From NCBI RefSeq assembly GCF_017795885.1, contig NZ_CP059297.1, forward strand, positions 744,001-808,000: 64,000 bases of DNA, in the 5' to 3' direction. The position numbers and the translations under genes are program-made. The notes under the pieces were generated by a model. That model was not told the DNA's origin and did not search any database. It saw nothing but the letters and a program-made list of their open reading frames with translations. Positions within the stretch are counted from its first letter, which is position 1, and every line of letters starts with the position of its first letter. This stretch comes from Brevundimonas sp. AJA228-03 (lineage in GTDB: Bacteria; Pseudomonadota; Alphaproteobacteria; Caulobacterales; Caulobacteraceae). Below are positions 25,434 to 34,282 of this stretch, one piece after another.

Positions 25434-25451
25434 TATAAGGATGTCCTTATA
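25434..25451. promoter_or_regulatory. 18-bp palindrome between divergent ATP-grasp and adenosine kinase genes
   Basis: TATAAGGA-TG-TCCTTATA has perfect 8-bp arms around a 2-nt centre. It lies 18 bp upstream of the ATP-grasp start and 64 bp before the kinase ATG, a position suited to a shared operator. Confidence 0.5.
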
Positions 25452-25514
25452 TCTTTTTGAGCCTGGGGGCAGGCGGGACTGGTGCTGGATCGCCGCGCCC
25501 GCTATGGGGCCGTC

Positions 25515-26543
25515 ATGACCCGGAACGCCCCCACCTTTGACGTCTGCGCCGTCGGCAATGCCATCGTCGATGTCCTGAGCCCCTGTGACGACGCCTTCCT
25601 GGCCGCGCACGCCTTGACGCCGGGCTCGATGCAGCTGGTCGACGAGACCCAGAGCGCGGCCCTGTATGAGGCCATGGCCGCGGGCGTGGAGGCCTCGGGC
25701 GGCTCGGCCGGTAACACCGTCGCGGGCGTTGGCAGTTTCGGCGGCCGAGCGGCCTATATCGGCAAGGTCGCGCCCGACACCCTGGGCCAGGTCTTCAGCC
25801 ACGACATCCGCGCAGCAGGTGTGCATTTCGACACGCCCGTCCTCGACGGCGGGGCCGGAACCGGCCGCTGCCTGATCAATGTCACCCCCGACGGCCAGCG
25901 CACCATGTGCACCTTCCTGGGCGCCGCGAACCAGCTGTCGGTCGCCGATATCGACGCTGACCTGATCGGATCCAGCGCCATCGTCTATCTGGAAGGCTAT
26001 CTGTTCGACCCGGCCCCGGCCCGCGCGGCCTTCGAGGCCGCGGCGGCCGCCGCCCACGCCGCCGGGCGCAAGGTGGCCATCACCCTGTCGGACACCTTCG
26101 TCGTCGCCCGCTGGCGCGCCGAATTGCTGGCCTTCATCGAGGCTTCGGCCGACATCGTCCTGGCCAATGAAGGCGAGCTGGCCGCCCTGTTCGAGACGGA
26201 CGACTTCGACGCCGCCGCGGCGCAGCTGGCCTCCATGGTCGAGATCGCCGCGATCACGCGGGGCGAGCACGGCTCCGTCATTCTTTCGGGCGACGACCGG
26301 GTCCCGGTCGCGGCCTATCCCGTCGACAAGGTGATCGACACCACAGGCGCAGGCGATCAGTACGCGGCCGGCTTCCTTCTGGGCGTCGCGCGCGGCCTGA
26401 CGCTGGAGCAGTCCGGCAAGCTGGGTTCGCTGGCGGCGTCCGAGGTCATCGCCCACTGGGGCCCGCGGCCGATGGTCGTGCTGTCGGCCCTGGCAGCCGG
26501 GCATGGGCTTGCCCTGACCCCGGAGATTATCGAGCGAACCTAA
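25515..26543 (+). CDS. Adenosine kinase (PfkB family)
   Basis: This 342-residue ribokinase-fold enzyme opens with FDVCAVGNAIVDVLSP, has the substrate motif GGSAGNTVAGVGSFGG and the PfkB signature DTTGAGDQYAAGFLLGVARG with the catalytic Asp. It is closest in style to alphaproteobacterial adenosine kinases, which recycle adenosine from S-adenosylhomocysteine, but other sugar kinases of the family cannot be excluded. The start is the ATG at 25515; an upstream GTG would add 11 unlikely residues. Confidence 0.85.
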   Translation: MTRNAPTFDVCAVGNAIVDVLSPCDDAFLAAHALTPGSMQLVDETQSAALYEAMAAGVEASGGSAGNTVAGVGSFGGRAAYIGKVAPDTLGQVFSHDIRAAGVHFDTPVLDGGAGTGRCLINVTPDGQRTMCTFLGAANQLSVADIDADLIGSSAIVYLEGYLFDPAPARAAFEAAAAAAHAAGRKVAITLSDTFVVARWRAELLAFIEASADIVLANEGELAALFETDDFDAAAAQLASMVEIAAITRGEHGSVILSGDDRVPVAAYPVDKVIDTTGAGDQYAAGFLLGVARGLTLEQSGKLGSLAASEVIAHWGPRPMVVLSALAAGHGLALTPEIIERT

Positions 26544-26694
26544 GCTGTTCGCTGATGGGCTTGCCCAGGCGAACGCGTGGCGTTCAGGCTGTTTGCGACC
26601 CCTTCCGTCATGCCCGCACATGCCGGAAACCGCGAGGCCGAAGACCCATGTCTCGTCTCCGTCCCGAAAGGAGGGGGAGGAGACGGAGGGGCTC

Positions 26695-28194
26695 TCAGAT
26701 TTCCTGGTTGTAGGCCCCGACCTCGGGGTGGGCCGCCAGCCGGGGCTTGACCTCCTCGCGGAACAGGGCGCGCATGTCGTCCGCGGACCGCATGGATTCG
26801 ACCACCACGACCAGTTCCGGCTTGTTGGAGGAGGCCCGCACAAGGACCCACGACCCGTCTTCCAGATGGACCCGCGCGCCGTTGACGGTGATGACCTCGA
26901 CGATCTTGCGGCCCAGGATCGAGCCGCCCCCGGCCCCCAGCTTTTCGTATTCGGCGACGATTTTGGCCAGGACGTCGTATTTGATCTCGTCGTCGCAGTG
27001 GGGCGACATGGTCAGGGACGTCCAGGCGTCCGGCAGGGACGACTTCAGCTCGAACAGGGTCTTGCCGGGGTTCCGGTCCAGCATCTGCAGGACGGCGGCG
27101 GCGGCGACCAGGCCGTCGTCGTATCCCCGCCCGATCGGGTTCGCCAGGAAGAAGTGGCCCGACTTCTCGAACCCGGCCAGGGCTCCCAGTTCGGCGGTCT
27201 TGCGCTTGATGTAGGAGTGGCCGGTCTTCCAGTAGACGGTCGTCGCGCCATTGGCGGCCAGGACCGCGTCGGTCTTGTACAGGCCCGTCGATTTCACATC
27301 GACGACGAAGGTGGCGTTGGGGTGCAGGGCCGACAGGTCGCGGGCCAGCAAGAGGCCGATCTTGTCGGCGAAGATCTCCTCGCCGGTGTTGTCGACCACG
27401 CCGCAGCGGTCGCCGTCGCCGTCGAAGCCCAACGCCAGGTCGGCACCCGTCTCGCGGACCCGCTGCGCCATCTGCACCAGCATGGCGTGGTCTTCCGGGT
27501 TCGGATTGTATTTGGGGAAGGTCCAGTCGAGGTCGGTATCCATCTCGATCACCTCGGCCCCCATGCGGCGCAGGGCCTCGGGCGCGAAGGCCCCGGCCGT
27601 GCCGTTGCCGCAGGCGCAGACGACCTTCAGCGGCCGGGTCAGCCGGATCGATCCGACGACCTCCTCAATGTAGCGTTCCCGGAAACTCTCGACCCGCTCC
27701 AGACGCCCGCCGGGCCGGGCGACACCCTGGCCTTCCAGAACGATCTGCTTCAGCCGGCCGATCTCCTCGGGGCCGAAGGTGACGGGCGGGTTGGTGCCCA
27801 TCTTGACCCCGGTCCAGCCGTTCTCGTTGTGGCTGGCCGTGACCATGGCCACGCAGGGGGCGTTCAGGGCGAACTGGCCGAAATAGGCCATGGGCGACAG
27901 GGCCAGACCGATGTCCAGCACCTCCATCCCGCCCTCCAGCAGGCCCAGGATCAGCGCCTGCTTGACGCTGATCGAATAGGACCGGAAGTCATGCCCGACG
28001 ACGATGCGCGGCTGGACCCCGGTCTCGTGGACATAGGTCGCCAGCGCCAGACCCAGGGCCTGGATGCCCAGCAGGTTGATCTCCTTCTCCAGGATCCAGC
28101 GGGCGTCGTATTCGCGGAACCCCGTCGGCTTCACCAGGGCGGTGGTCTCGTAGGCGAATGTGTTCGGGACCAGGTCCTGGCGGGGCATTTGCAT
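26695..28194 (-). CDS. Phosphomannomutase / phosphoglucomutase
   Basis: This 499-residue alpha-D-phosphohexomutase has phosphoserine loop TASHNENGWTGVKMG, metal loop DGDGDRCGV, sugar-binding GFEKSGHFFLANP and phosphate-binding RASSNKPELVVVVES. It makes mannose-1-P or glucose-1-P, precursors of GDP-mannose and dTDP-glucose. Both are used by the rhamnose genes further right. The start is the ATG at 28194 with AAGGA 7 nt upstream; an open frame runs further upstream but is not protein-like. Confidence 0.93.
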   Translation of the reverse strand: MQMPRQDLVPNTFAYETTALVKPTGFREYDARWILEKEINLLGIQALGLALATYVHETGVQPRIVVGHDFRSYSISVKQALILGLLEGGMEVLDIGLALSPMAYFGQFALNAPCVAMVTASHNENGWTGVKMGTNPPVTFGPEEIGRLKQIVLEGQGVARPGGRLERVESFRERYIEEVVGSIRLTRPLKVVCACGNGTAGAFAPEALRRMGAEVIEMDTDLDWTFPKYNPNPEDHAMLVQMAQRVRETGADLALGFDGDGDRCGVVDNTGEEIFADKIGLLLARDLSALHPNATFVVDVKSTGLYKTDAVLAANGATTVYWKTGHSYIKRKTAELGALAGFEKSGHFFLANPIGRGYDDGLVAAAAVLQMLDRNPGKTLFELKSSLPDAWTSLTMSPHCDDEIKYDVLAKIVAEYEKLGAGGGSILGRKIVEVITVNGARVHLEDGSWVLVRASSNKPELVVVVESMRSADDMRALFREEVKPRLAAHPEVGAYNQEI

Positions 28195-28321
28195 CGGGAC
28201 GTCCTTGGAGGTTCGGCAGGGTCTGGCCGGCGCGGTATAGCCGCAGCGCCGGGGGCGGACAACAACGCGCGACGGGTGGTATGGCTGCGACTGCAACGGC
28301 GGGTTCGAGGGGATGCGGGGC

Positions 28322-29365
28322 ATGAAGGTCTTGAAGATCGCGGGCCTGGTCCTCGCCCTGTCGCTCGGCGCGGCGGGTGCCCGGGCGCAGACGGCGGCCG
28401 ACGGGCTGGCCGCCATGCAGGCGCGGCTGCAGGCGTTCGAGGACTATGCCGGCGTCTTCGGCATATCGAGAGGCGGCCAGACCGGGGTCGCGGCCATCGC
28501 CCGGACAGACGGTGCCTGGCCGGTTGATCCGTCCACGACGGTCCGCTGGGCCTCGGTGTCCAAGATGATCACGGCGATCCTGGTGTTCCAGCAGATCGAT
28601 GCCGGGACGATCAGCCTGGACGCGACGGTCGCCACCTATCTGCCCAGGACGACCGTGGCCAATGCCGACAGGATCACCATCCGGCAGCTCCTGTCGCACC
28701 GCTCGGGCCTGGCGGAGCAGGCCGGGACGCCCGACGGCCCGCCCGGCGACGCCTTGCAGTACTGCGGGGCGGCCAGGGCCGAGCCGGGGTCCGGCTTCTT
28801 CTACAACAACTGCGACACCATCGTGGTGGGCAAGGTGCTGGAGGCGGTGACGGGCCGGCCCTTTCTCGATCTGGTCAACAGCCGCATCGGCGCGCCGCTG
28901 GGCCTGACGCTGACCCTGCCCGAGGGGCCCCGGGTCGAGGCGACGATGGAAGATGGCTCGGCCGAGCCCCGTATCTGGCTTGCCGACTTCGGGCCCGCCG
29001 GCGGCCTGTATGGCACGATCGGCGACCTGCTGAAGATCGACATGGCCCTGATCGAGGGCCGGCTGATCTCGGCCGCATCGCTCGACGCGATGCTGACGGG
29101 CGACCCGGCCTCCGGCTATGCCGCGCTCAGCGTCTGGTCATACTCGCCCGATCTCGGGGCCTGTATCGGCACGACCCGGCTGGTCGAGCGTTATGGCGAG
29201 ATTGGCGGGGTCCAGGTGCGCAACTTCCTGTTGCCGGATCTCAAGGTGGCGCTGGCCCTCTATTCCAACGACCACCGGACGGCGTTCGGGGAGGTCTGGC
29301 AGGGACAGGGGCTGTCGATCGACCTGATCCGGGCGGCGGTCTGCGGGGCGTCTTCCGCCGCTTGA
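28322..29365 (+). CDS. Exported serine hydrolase, beta-lactamase class C / esterase family
   Basis: This 347-residue protein has a Sec signal peptide (VLKIAGLVLALSLGAAGARA, cleaved before QTAADG). It carries the SxxK motif SVSK in TVRWASVSKMITAILVF, and a YxN-like YNN in GSGFFYNNCDTIVVGKVLEA. RQLLSHRSGLAEQAG is the family's conserved LLSHTSGL region. It probably acts in the periplasm on esters or D-amino peptides. The start at 28322 is preferred because GAGGGG lies 9 nt upstream; an ATG at 28313 is also in frame. Confidence 0.85.
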   Translation: MKVLKIAGLVLALSLGAAGARAQTAADGLAAMQARLQAFEDYAGVFGISRGGQTGVAAIARTDGAWPVDPSTTVRWASVSKMITAILVFQQIDAGTISLDATVATYLPRTTVANADRITIRQLLSHRSGLAEQAGTPDGPPGDALQYCGAARAEPGSGFFYNNCDTIVVGKVLEAVTGRPFLDLVNSRIGAPLGLTLTLPEGPRVEATMEDGSAEPRIWLADFGPAGGLYGTIGDLLKIDMALIEGRLISAASLDAMLTGDPASGYAALSVWSYSPDLGACIGTTRLVERYGEIGGVQVRNFLLPDLKVALALYSNDHRTAFGEVWQGQGLSIDLIRAAVCGASSAA

Positions 29366-29420
29366 CCGGGCCGGGCGTGCGCCCTACCCCGTTGGACCGC
29401 CTTCGGAGAGCCCGCGCCCC

Positions 29421-30137
29421 ATGCCTCGACTGATCCTGTTGCGTCACGGCCAGAGCCAGTGGAACCTCGAGAACCGCTTCACCGGCTGGGTCGACGTCGA
29501 TCTGACAGCGGAAGGCGAAGCCCAGGCGCGGCACGGCGGCGCCCTGATCGCCCGGGCCGGGTTCAGACCGGCGGTCATGTTCACCTCCGTCCTGACGCGG
29601 GCGAAACGCACCGGGGCGCTGGCGCTGCAGGCGGCGGGCCTTGCGGACGTGCCCGTCATCGCCGACTGGCGGCTGAACGAACGGCACTACGGTGGCCTGA
29701 CCGGGCTCGACAAGGCCGAGACCGCGCGTCTTCACGGCGAGGATCAGGTCAGGATCTGGCGGCGCAGCTATGACATCCCGCCGCCACCGCTGGCTGCCGG
29801 CAGCGAATGGGATTTCGCGGCCGACCCCCGCTATGCCGGACAGGCCATTCCGGACACCGAAAGCCTGAAGACCACGCTGGACCGTGTCCTGCCCTACTGG
29901 AACGCGGCGATCGCGCCCCGGCTGGCGGCGGGGGAGGACGTGCTGATCGCAGCCCACGGCAACAGCCTGCGCGCCATCGTCAAACACCTGTTCGCCGTCC
30001 CCGACGACCAGATCGTCGGCGTCGAGATCCCGACCGGCAATCCGCTGGAGATCGACCTCGATTCGAGTTTGAAGCCGACCGGTGCCCGCTATCTGGACGC
30101 GGACCGGGCGACCGCGCTGCCGGGACTTCCTGCGTGA
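29421..30137 (+). CDS. gpmA: 2,3-bisphosphoglycerate-dependent phosphoglycerate mutase
   Basis: This 238-residue glycolytic enzyme interconverts 3- and 2-phosphoglycerate. The phosphohistidine motif LLRHGQSQWNLENRFTGW is at the start, ERHYGGLTGLDKAETA mid-protein and AAHGNSLRAIVKHL carries the second His. Slightly short of E. coli GpmA (about 250). Its stop overlaps the GTG of the deaminase gene (GTGA), so the two are coupled. Confidence 0.96.
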   Translation: MPRLILLRHGQSQWNLENRFTGWVDVDLTAEGEAQARHGGALIARAGFRPAVMFTSVLTRAKRTGALALQAAGLADVPVIADWRLNERHYGGLTGLDKAETARLHGEDQVRIWRRSYDIPPPPLAAGSEWDFAADPRYAGQAIPDTESLKTTLDRVLPYWNAAIAPRLAAGEDVLIAAHGNSLRAIVKHLFAVPDDQIVGVEIPTGNPLEIDLDSSLKPTGARYLDADRATALPGLPA

Positions 30138-30763
30138 GCGACGCCGCAGCCGACCAGATCCACATGCGCCGGGCCATCGACCTGGCGCTGGCTCGCATGG
30201 GCGAGACCTGGCCCAATCCCGCCGTGGGCTGCGTGATCGTCAAGGACGGCGTCGTCCTGTCAGAGGCCGCGACGGCCCCGGGCGGCCGCCCCCATGCCGA
30301 GGAGCAGGCCGTACCCGCCGCCGGAGCGGGCGTCGCCGGGGCCACGGCCTATGTGACCCTCGAACCGTGTGGCGCGCGGTCGTCGGGCCGCGCCTCCTGC
30401 GCGCAATTCCTGGCCGAGGCGGGGATCGCGAGGGTGGTTGTGGCCGCGCTCGATCCCTCGCCGTTCGCCTCGGGCCGGGGCACCGAGCGGCTGCGCCAGG
30501 CCGGCCTGCAGGTCGAGACAGGGCTGATGAAGGACGAGGCGGGCGTTCTGTCCGAAGGTTTCCTGCACCGGCTGGAGACCGGCCGTCCGATGGTCCGGAT
30601 CAGTGCCGATGGAACCGGGTTCGACGCGCGGTTTGCAGCCTCCCCCCGCGCGGATCTGGTGACCGAGCTGAAACGGCTGGGCGAGGCCGGATACACGCGG
30701 CTCTGGACCGGTCCGGGCGAGCTGGCGGATGCGCTGACCGAGCAGGGGCTGCTGACGTCCTAG
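30134..30763 (+). CDS. RibD-like deaminase domain protein without a full reductase domain
   Basis: This 209-residue protein has the cytidine-deaminase fold zinc site: HAEEQAV (near residue 57) and TLEPCGARSSGRASC, with MRRAIDLALARMGETWPNPA as in RibD. Bifunctional RibD is about 360 residues; here only about 60 residues follow the deaminase, ending soon after FDARFAASPRADLVTELKRL, so the reductase domain is missing or vestigial. HAEEQ and the PC-x7-C spacing differ from typical RibD, so the substrate may not be the riboflavin intermediate. Its TAG stop lies within repeat copy B. Confidence 0.8.
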   Translation: MSDAAADQIHMRRAIDLALARMGETWPNPAVGCVIVKDGVVLSEAATAPGGRPHAEEQAVPAAGAGVAGATAYVTLEPCGARSSGRASCAQFLAEAGIARVVVAALDPSPFASGRGTERLRQAGLQVETGLMKDEAGVLSEGFLHRLETGRPMVRISADGTGFDARFAASPRADLVTELKRLGEAGYTRLWTGPGELADALTEQGLLTS

Positions 30764-30820
30764 AGCATGATTCAGGCTTTCGGCTGGACCCACGACGTGG
30801 TCCAGCTCAATCGAACAGGC
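30762..30820 (+). repeat. Dispersed ~62-bp hairpin repeat, copy B
   Basis: It begins at the TAG stop of the deaminase gene (AGAGCATGATTCAGGCTTTC) and contains the core TGGACCCACGACGTGGTCCA, one G shorter than the perfect stem of copy A. It runs into the end of gspD, whose last codons and TGA (30807-30809) it encodes. Confidence 0.8.
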
Positions 30821-33176
30821 CCTGGGGTAGAGGTGTTCCGGTTGAGGCGGGGGGTGGCAACGCGTCACTCGCCGGCGCCCCGTTTTCGGTTGGCGGAACG
30901 CTGTCACCGAGAGGTTCATCCGCCGCCTCGGTGACATCGACCGGTGCCTGCTTGCTGCGGTCCGATCTCGCTCCGGGCCGTGGCAGGTCCAGTCCCAGAC
31001 CCGGCGAGCCTCGGAAGCCGAGCGGCGTAAGCGTGTAGGAGTAGCCTCGCCCGGTCTGAAAGGCCGAATTCATGTCGGCGGCGTAGCGATCGACCAGGTC
31101 TCCCATCTCGTCGTTGGTGCGAACGATGGTCGGAGTCAGCAGGATCAACAGCTCGGTTCTGGCTCCCGAGACCGTGTTGGTCTGGAACAGGGAGCCCACC
31201 ACCGGGACGTCCTTCAGGAACGGGATACCGGTATTGGCCTTGGTGTAGGTGTTCGAGATCAAGCCGCCGAGGACCCCGGTCCAGCCGTCGCCCAGATTGA
31301 TCTGCGTCGTCAGGCTGCGGTTCAGAATGGTCGGGCTGGCGATCGCTGAAGTCGGTGGATCTCCGACCTCGGAAATCTCCTGACTGATGGTGATGTCCAC
31401 CCGGTCGCCATAGACGACCGGCTCGACCTCCAGGATGACGCCGGTCTGCCGGTACTGGACGCTCTGAAGGATGTCGGTCGCGCCCGGCCTGGTCACGGTG
31501 TCGGTGGCGCGTTGAGAGGTGATGATCGGGACGTCGGTGCCGACCTGGAACCGGGCCTGGCCGCCGCTGCGTGTCACAAGTCTGGGCCGGGAAAGAATGT
31601 TGACCTTGTTGTTCGAGGCCAGGGCGTTGATCCTGGCCCGAAGATCCGGGCCGACGAATGTGAAGCTCGCGCCGGTGGCACCGATCCCCAAACCCCCCTC
31701 GGTACCGCCGCTCCAGACGCCGTCGCCCCGGGTCTCTCGGCCGAACAGTTCGACCCCCAGCTTCGTATCGTCGTCCAGGGTCACCTCGGCGATGATCACT
31801 TCGATAACGACCTGCGGTGCCGGCGTGTCCAGATTCTGGAGAAGAGAGTAAAGCTGGGCGTAGTCGCTGGCCGTGCCGGTGAACAGAATCCGGTTGCCCA
31901 TCGGATCGACGATCAGCCTGCCGGCGCCGAACTGACCTGTGGCGCCGGTGAGGCCCGCTGTCGGGGTCGCCGCGCCGTCCTGTGCCGGAGCCGTGCCAGG
32001 AACGCCGATCGGGGGTTGGGCGGCGGCCGTCGTCGGCGACTGTCCCGACGCCAGCTGTCCCAGGGATTGAGCGTCGGTATTTCTGACCTGATAGACGAAG
32101 GTGGTCAGCCGGTCTCCCATGGCCGCCGGCTGGTCGAGCTGCTGGATCCAGTAGCGTACGCGGGCCACGACCTGCGGATCGTCGGCAAAGACCAGGATCT
32201 GGTTGGCCGCCGGGAACGAAAGAATGACGATGGAGCGTCGTGCAGGTGCCTGCCGCGAAACGACGAACCCCTCGGTGGTCAGAACCTGTTCGAGGGAGCT
32301 CGCCAGGGCGTCGGCCGCCCAGTAGATCGGCTCGACCCGGAGGACCTCGGCACCGGCGAAGCGGGGTTGGTCGAGACTGCGAAGGGCCTGGGTGACGTTG
32401 GCGACATCACGACTCTGGCCAGAAATGATCAGTGTATTGGACAGTTGATCGATCGTAATGCGCGCCCCCGAAAGCTCGGGGTACAGATCGCTGAGCAGAC
32501 CCTGGAGGACATTCACCTCAATCGTCTGAACCGGGAACAGCTGTACGATGCGTCCCCCTGGGGTGGTCGTTCGCCCCCGGGTGATTTCCGTCGTTACATT
32601 GCTGGTTGCCGCCGAGCCGATACTGACGGCATTGCCTTCAATATAGATCTCGATGCCATACTGACGGAGCGCGATTTGCGTCAGTCGGAAGAGGTCGCGG
32701 CGGCTGACCGTGCCGCCCGTCCCTCCTGAAATCAAATCCGTTCGACCCGCCACATCCGGGCCGACGGAATAGGGCAGATTCAGGAGGTTGCCGAAGACGG
32801 TGGCGACGAACTGCGGGATGGGCTGGGGCGTCAGTGTGGCATCGACCATCCCCTCGGGAACAAGGGCGGCGATCTGGGCGTCCGTTGCCGGCACGCGGGC
32901 CGCAACGGCGCTGGCTGCGGAGGGAATGTCAAGAACGGACGGCTCGTTCGTCCGACGCTCAGGGGCTGTGTCGCCACCACCACGAACGGTCGCTTCAGGC
33001 AGGCCCTGCCCCGCTTCCAGATCCAGCCCGTTCCGGGCCACAGGCGCGGTAAGGGTCGGGAAGGCGGCGCAGCCGGCCGTGAGAAGGAGCGGCGCGAGGC
33101 AGACCGTCAGCAGAAACCGTGAGCGGCAGGCCGCGCCACTCTCCCGCACCGCCGTGGTGGCGCCCAACATGCTCAT
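30807..33176 (-). CDS. gspD: Type II secretion outer-membrane secretin GspD
   Basis: This 789-residue secretin forms the outer-membrane gate. It has a lipoprotein signal peptide with lipobox LTAGC (Cys36), several N-domains (for example VNVLQGLLSDLYPELSGARI), and a secretin domain with VIIEVIIAEVTLDDD-like strand segments. Near the end are GDGWTGVLGGLISNTYTKAN and VPVVGSLFQTN, the classic secretin signature. A Pro-rich C-terminal tail follows. The gene starts 3 bp after gspC and ends inside repeat copy B. Confidence 0.93.
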   Translation of the reverse strand: MSMLGATTAVRESGAACRSRFLLTVCLAPLLLTAGCAAFPTLTAPVARNGLDLEAGQGLPEATVRGGGDTAPERRTNEPSVLDIPSAASAVAARVPATDAQIAALVPEGMVDATLTPQPIPQFVATVFGNLLNLPYSVGPDVAGRTDLISGGTGGTVSRRDLFRLTQIALRQYGIEIYIEGNAVSIGSAATSNVTTEITRGRTTTPGGRIVQLFPVQTIEVNVLQGLLSDLYPELSGARITIDQLSNTLIISGQSRDVANVTQALRSLDQPRFAGAEVLRVEPIYWAADALASSLEQVLTTEGFVVSRQAPARRSIVILSFPAANQILVFADDPQVVARVRYWIQQLDQPAAMGDRLTTFVYQVRNTDAQSLGQLASGQSPTTAAAQPPIGVPGTAPAQDGAATPTAGLTGATGQFGAGRLIVDPMGNRILFTGTASDYAQLYSLLQNLDTPAPQVVIEVIIAEVTLDDDTKLGVELFGRETRGDGVWSGGTEGGLGIGATGASFTFVGPDLRARINALASNNKVNILSRPRLVTRSGGQARFQVGTDVPIITSQRATDTVTRPGATDILQSVQYRQTGVILEVEPVVYGDRVDITISQEISEVGDPPTSAIASPTILNRSLTTQINLGDGWTGVLGGLISNTYTKANTGIPFLKDVPVVGSLFQTNTVSGARTELLILLTPTIVRTNDEMGDLVDRYAADMNSAFQTGRGYSYTLTPLGFRGSPGLGLDLPRPGARSDRSKQAPVDVTEAADEPLGDSVPPTENGAPASDALPPPASTGTPLPQGLFD

Positions 33177-33179
33177 CGA

Positions 33180-33638
33180 TCAAGTCCTGCCATAGAGTCG
33201 AATGACGCGGGTCTCGCGTCCTTTTGCCAGCGTGACACTGATCCCCGAAATTTCCTTTACTCGCCAGCCATCGGCGAAGACCGCACCGACGCCGAGCCGT
33301 CGCGCGCCGTCGAGCAACACCTTGACCTCGCCCGACTCAGGATCGCGGGAAACGCCCCGGATCGCCGCCGCGAAGGTGACCGCGATATCCGGCGGTGGGG
33401 GCGGTGGGGGAGGTGGAGGCGGGGGGGGAGGCGGAGGTGGGGGAGGCGGATCGGACTGGAGCGCCCGAAGCAAACGGACCGCCTCGGTCGTACCCTCGCC
33501 GGGACGCAGCGTCAGCGTCTGGGGAACCTGGCCGCGTCGGCCGATGGTCAGTCCCGGGGGCTCGGTCACAGGCACCCAGAGGCCAGCCAGAAAAGCCGAG
33601 ATCAGAACCGCAGGCACAAGAAACGCGAGGATCCTCAT
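33180..33638 (-). CDS. gspC: Short GspC-like type II secretion protein with a 20-proline linker
   Basis: This 152-residue inner-membrane protein has one N-terminal helix (ILAFLVPAVLISAFLAGLW) and a periplasmic segment. Twenty consecutive prolines (residues 64-83) precede a roughly 69-residue C-terminal domain (FAAAIRGVSRDPESGEVKVL and on). Position between gspM and gspD, topology and size suggest the GspC role of linking the inner platform to the secretin, but it lacks a PDZ domain and is short. The proline tract is encoded by CCN repeats including a run of eight C on the coding strand (33421-33428). Confidence 0.7.
   Translation of the reverse strand: MRILAFLVPAVLISAFLAGLWVPVTEPPGLTIGRRGQVPQTLTLRPGEGTTEAVRLLRALQSDPPPPPPPPPPPPPPPPPPPPDIAVTFAAAIRGVSRDPESGEVKVLLDGARRLGVGAVFADGWRVKEISGISVTLAKGRETRVIRLYGRT
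33390..33449 (-). repeat. CCN microsatellite encoding a 20-proline tract in gspC
   Basis: Twenty proline codons in a row use all four CCN codons, with a G8 homopolymer at 33421-33428 on the plus strand. Such tracts are prone to length change; loss or gain of one base in the G8 run would shift the frame. Confidence 0.8.
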
Positions 33639-34282
33639 GTGGCGGGTGCCTCGGCGATTGCGGTTCGTGTCGGGAACTCCAGTCCAAGGGTGACGCGCCC
33701 GCGATTCAACACAACGGCACCTTCGAAAGCCGGAGGCGGAGCCCTTTCGAACGCGAACCGGGTGATCCGGAATCCTTCAGGCCAGCTCGCGACTTCGTCC
33801 AGCAGCCTGAAGGTCGGAGCCCAGAGGAGATCGCCTTGCACTTGCGCCGAGACCCATGTCACCGGCCCGGTCGCCGTCACGGCTTCGTTCGTCTCGATCA
33901 CCGCGCCGGCAAGAGCGGCGTCTGTTGCAGCATCGGTCAAGCGCTTTTCGATCCGAACCCGAACGATATCGACATTGGAGCCGGCAAAGCCCCAGTCGTT
34001 CATGTCGCGGATGGCCAGGTTGCGCGCGGCGCGATTGTTGGCGTTCGTCGCCTGAACCCACGCGCGGCGGGCGGTGTCGCGGGTCGAGAGAGCCTCGGCG
34101 TAGGCGGTCTCTGCGCGGTCGCGCGCATCCATCGCGGCGATCGGCGCGTAGAGGATTGCCCCGGCGACGAGACCGGCCAGAAGAAGACGCTCGCGCGGGG
34201 TCGCGCGGGCGAGCCGCGCGCGCAATCCGTCGGCATAGGCCCGCGTCCGGATCGTAACCGTTTCGACTATCGTCAGAGACAA
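33635..34282 (-). CDS. gspM: Type II secretion protein GspM
   Basis: This 215-residue bitopic inner-membrane protein has a cytoplasmic start ending in ATPRERLLLAGLVAGAILYA, a typical GspM entry into the single helix. A periplasmic coiled region follows (DRAETAYAEALSTRDTARRA) and then a ferredoxin-like domain. GspM partners with GspL. The stop overlaps the gspC start by 4 bp. The predicted start is a TTG at 34282 without a strong ribosome-binding site; it overlaps the end of a short upstream frame (34273-34401). Confidence 0.8.
   Translation of the reverse strand: MSLTIVETVTIRTRAYADGLRARLARATPRERLLLAGLVAGAILYAPIAAMDARDRAETAYAEALSTRDTARRAWVQATNANNRAARNLAIRDMNDWGFAGSNVDIVRVRIEKRLTDAATDAALAGAVIETNEAVTATGPVTWVSAQVQGDLLWAPTFRLLDEVASWPEGFRITRFAFERAPPPAFEGAVVLNRGRVTLGLEFPTRTAIAEAPAT

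Noticed and set aside
26595..26640. CCGTCATGCCCGCACATGCCGG after adenosine kinase, resembling the hemC-hemD repeat
   Set aside because: The similarity is limited and arms do not pair well; not called as a copy.
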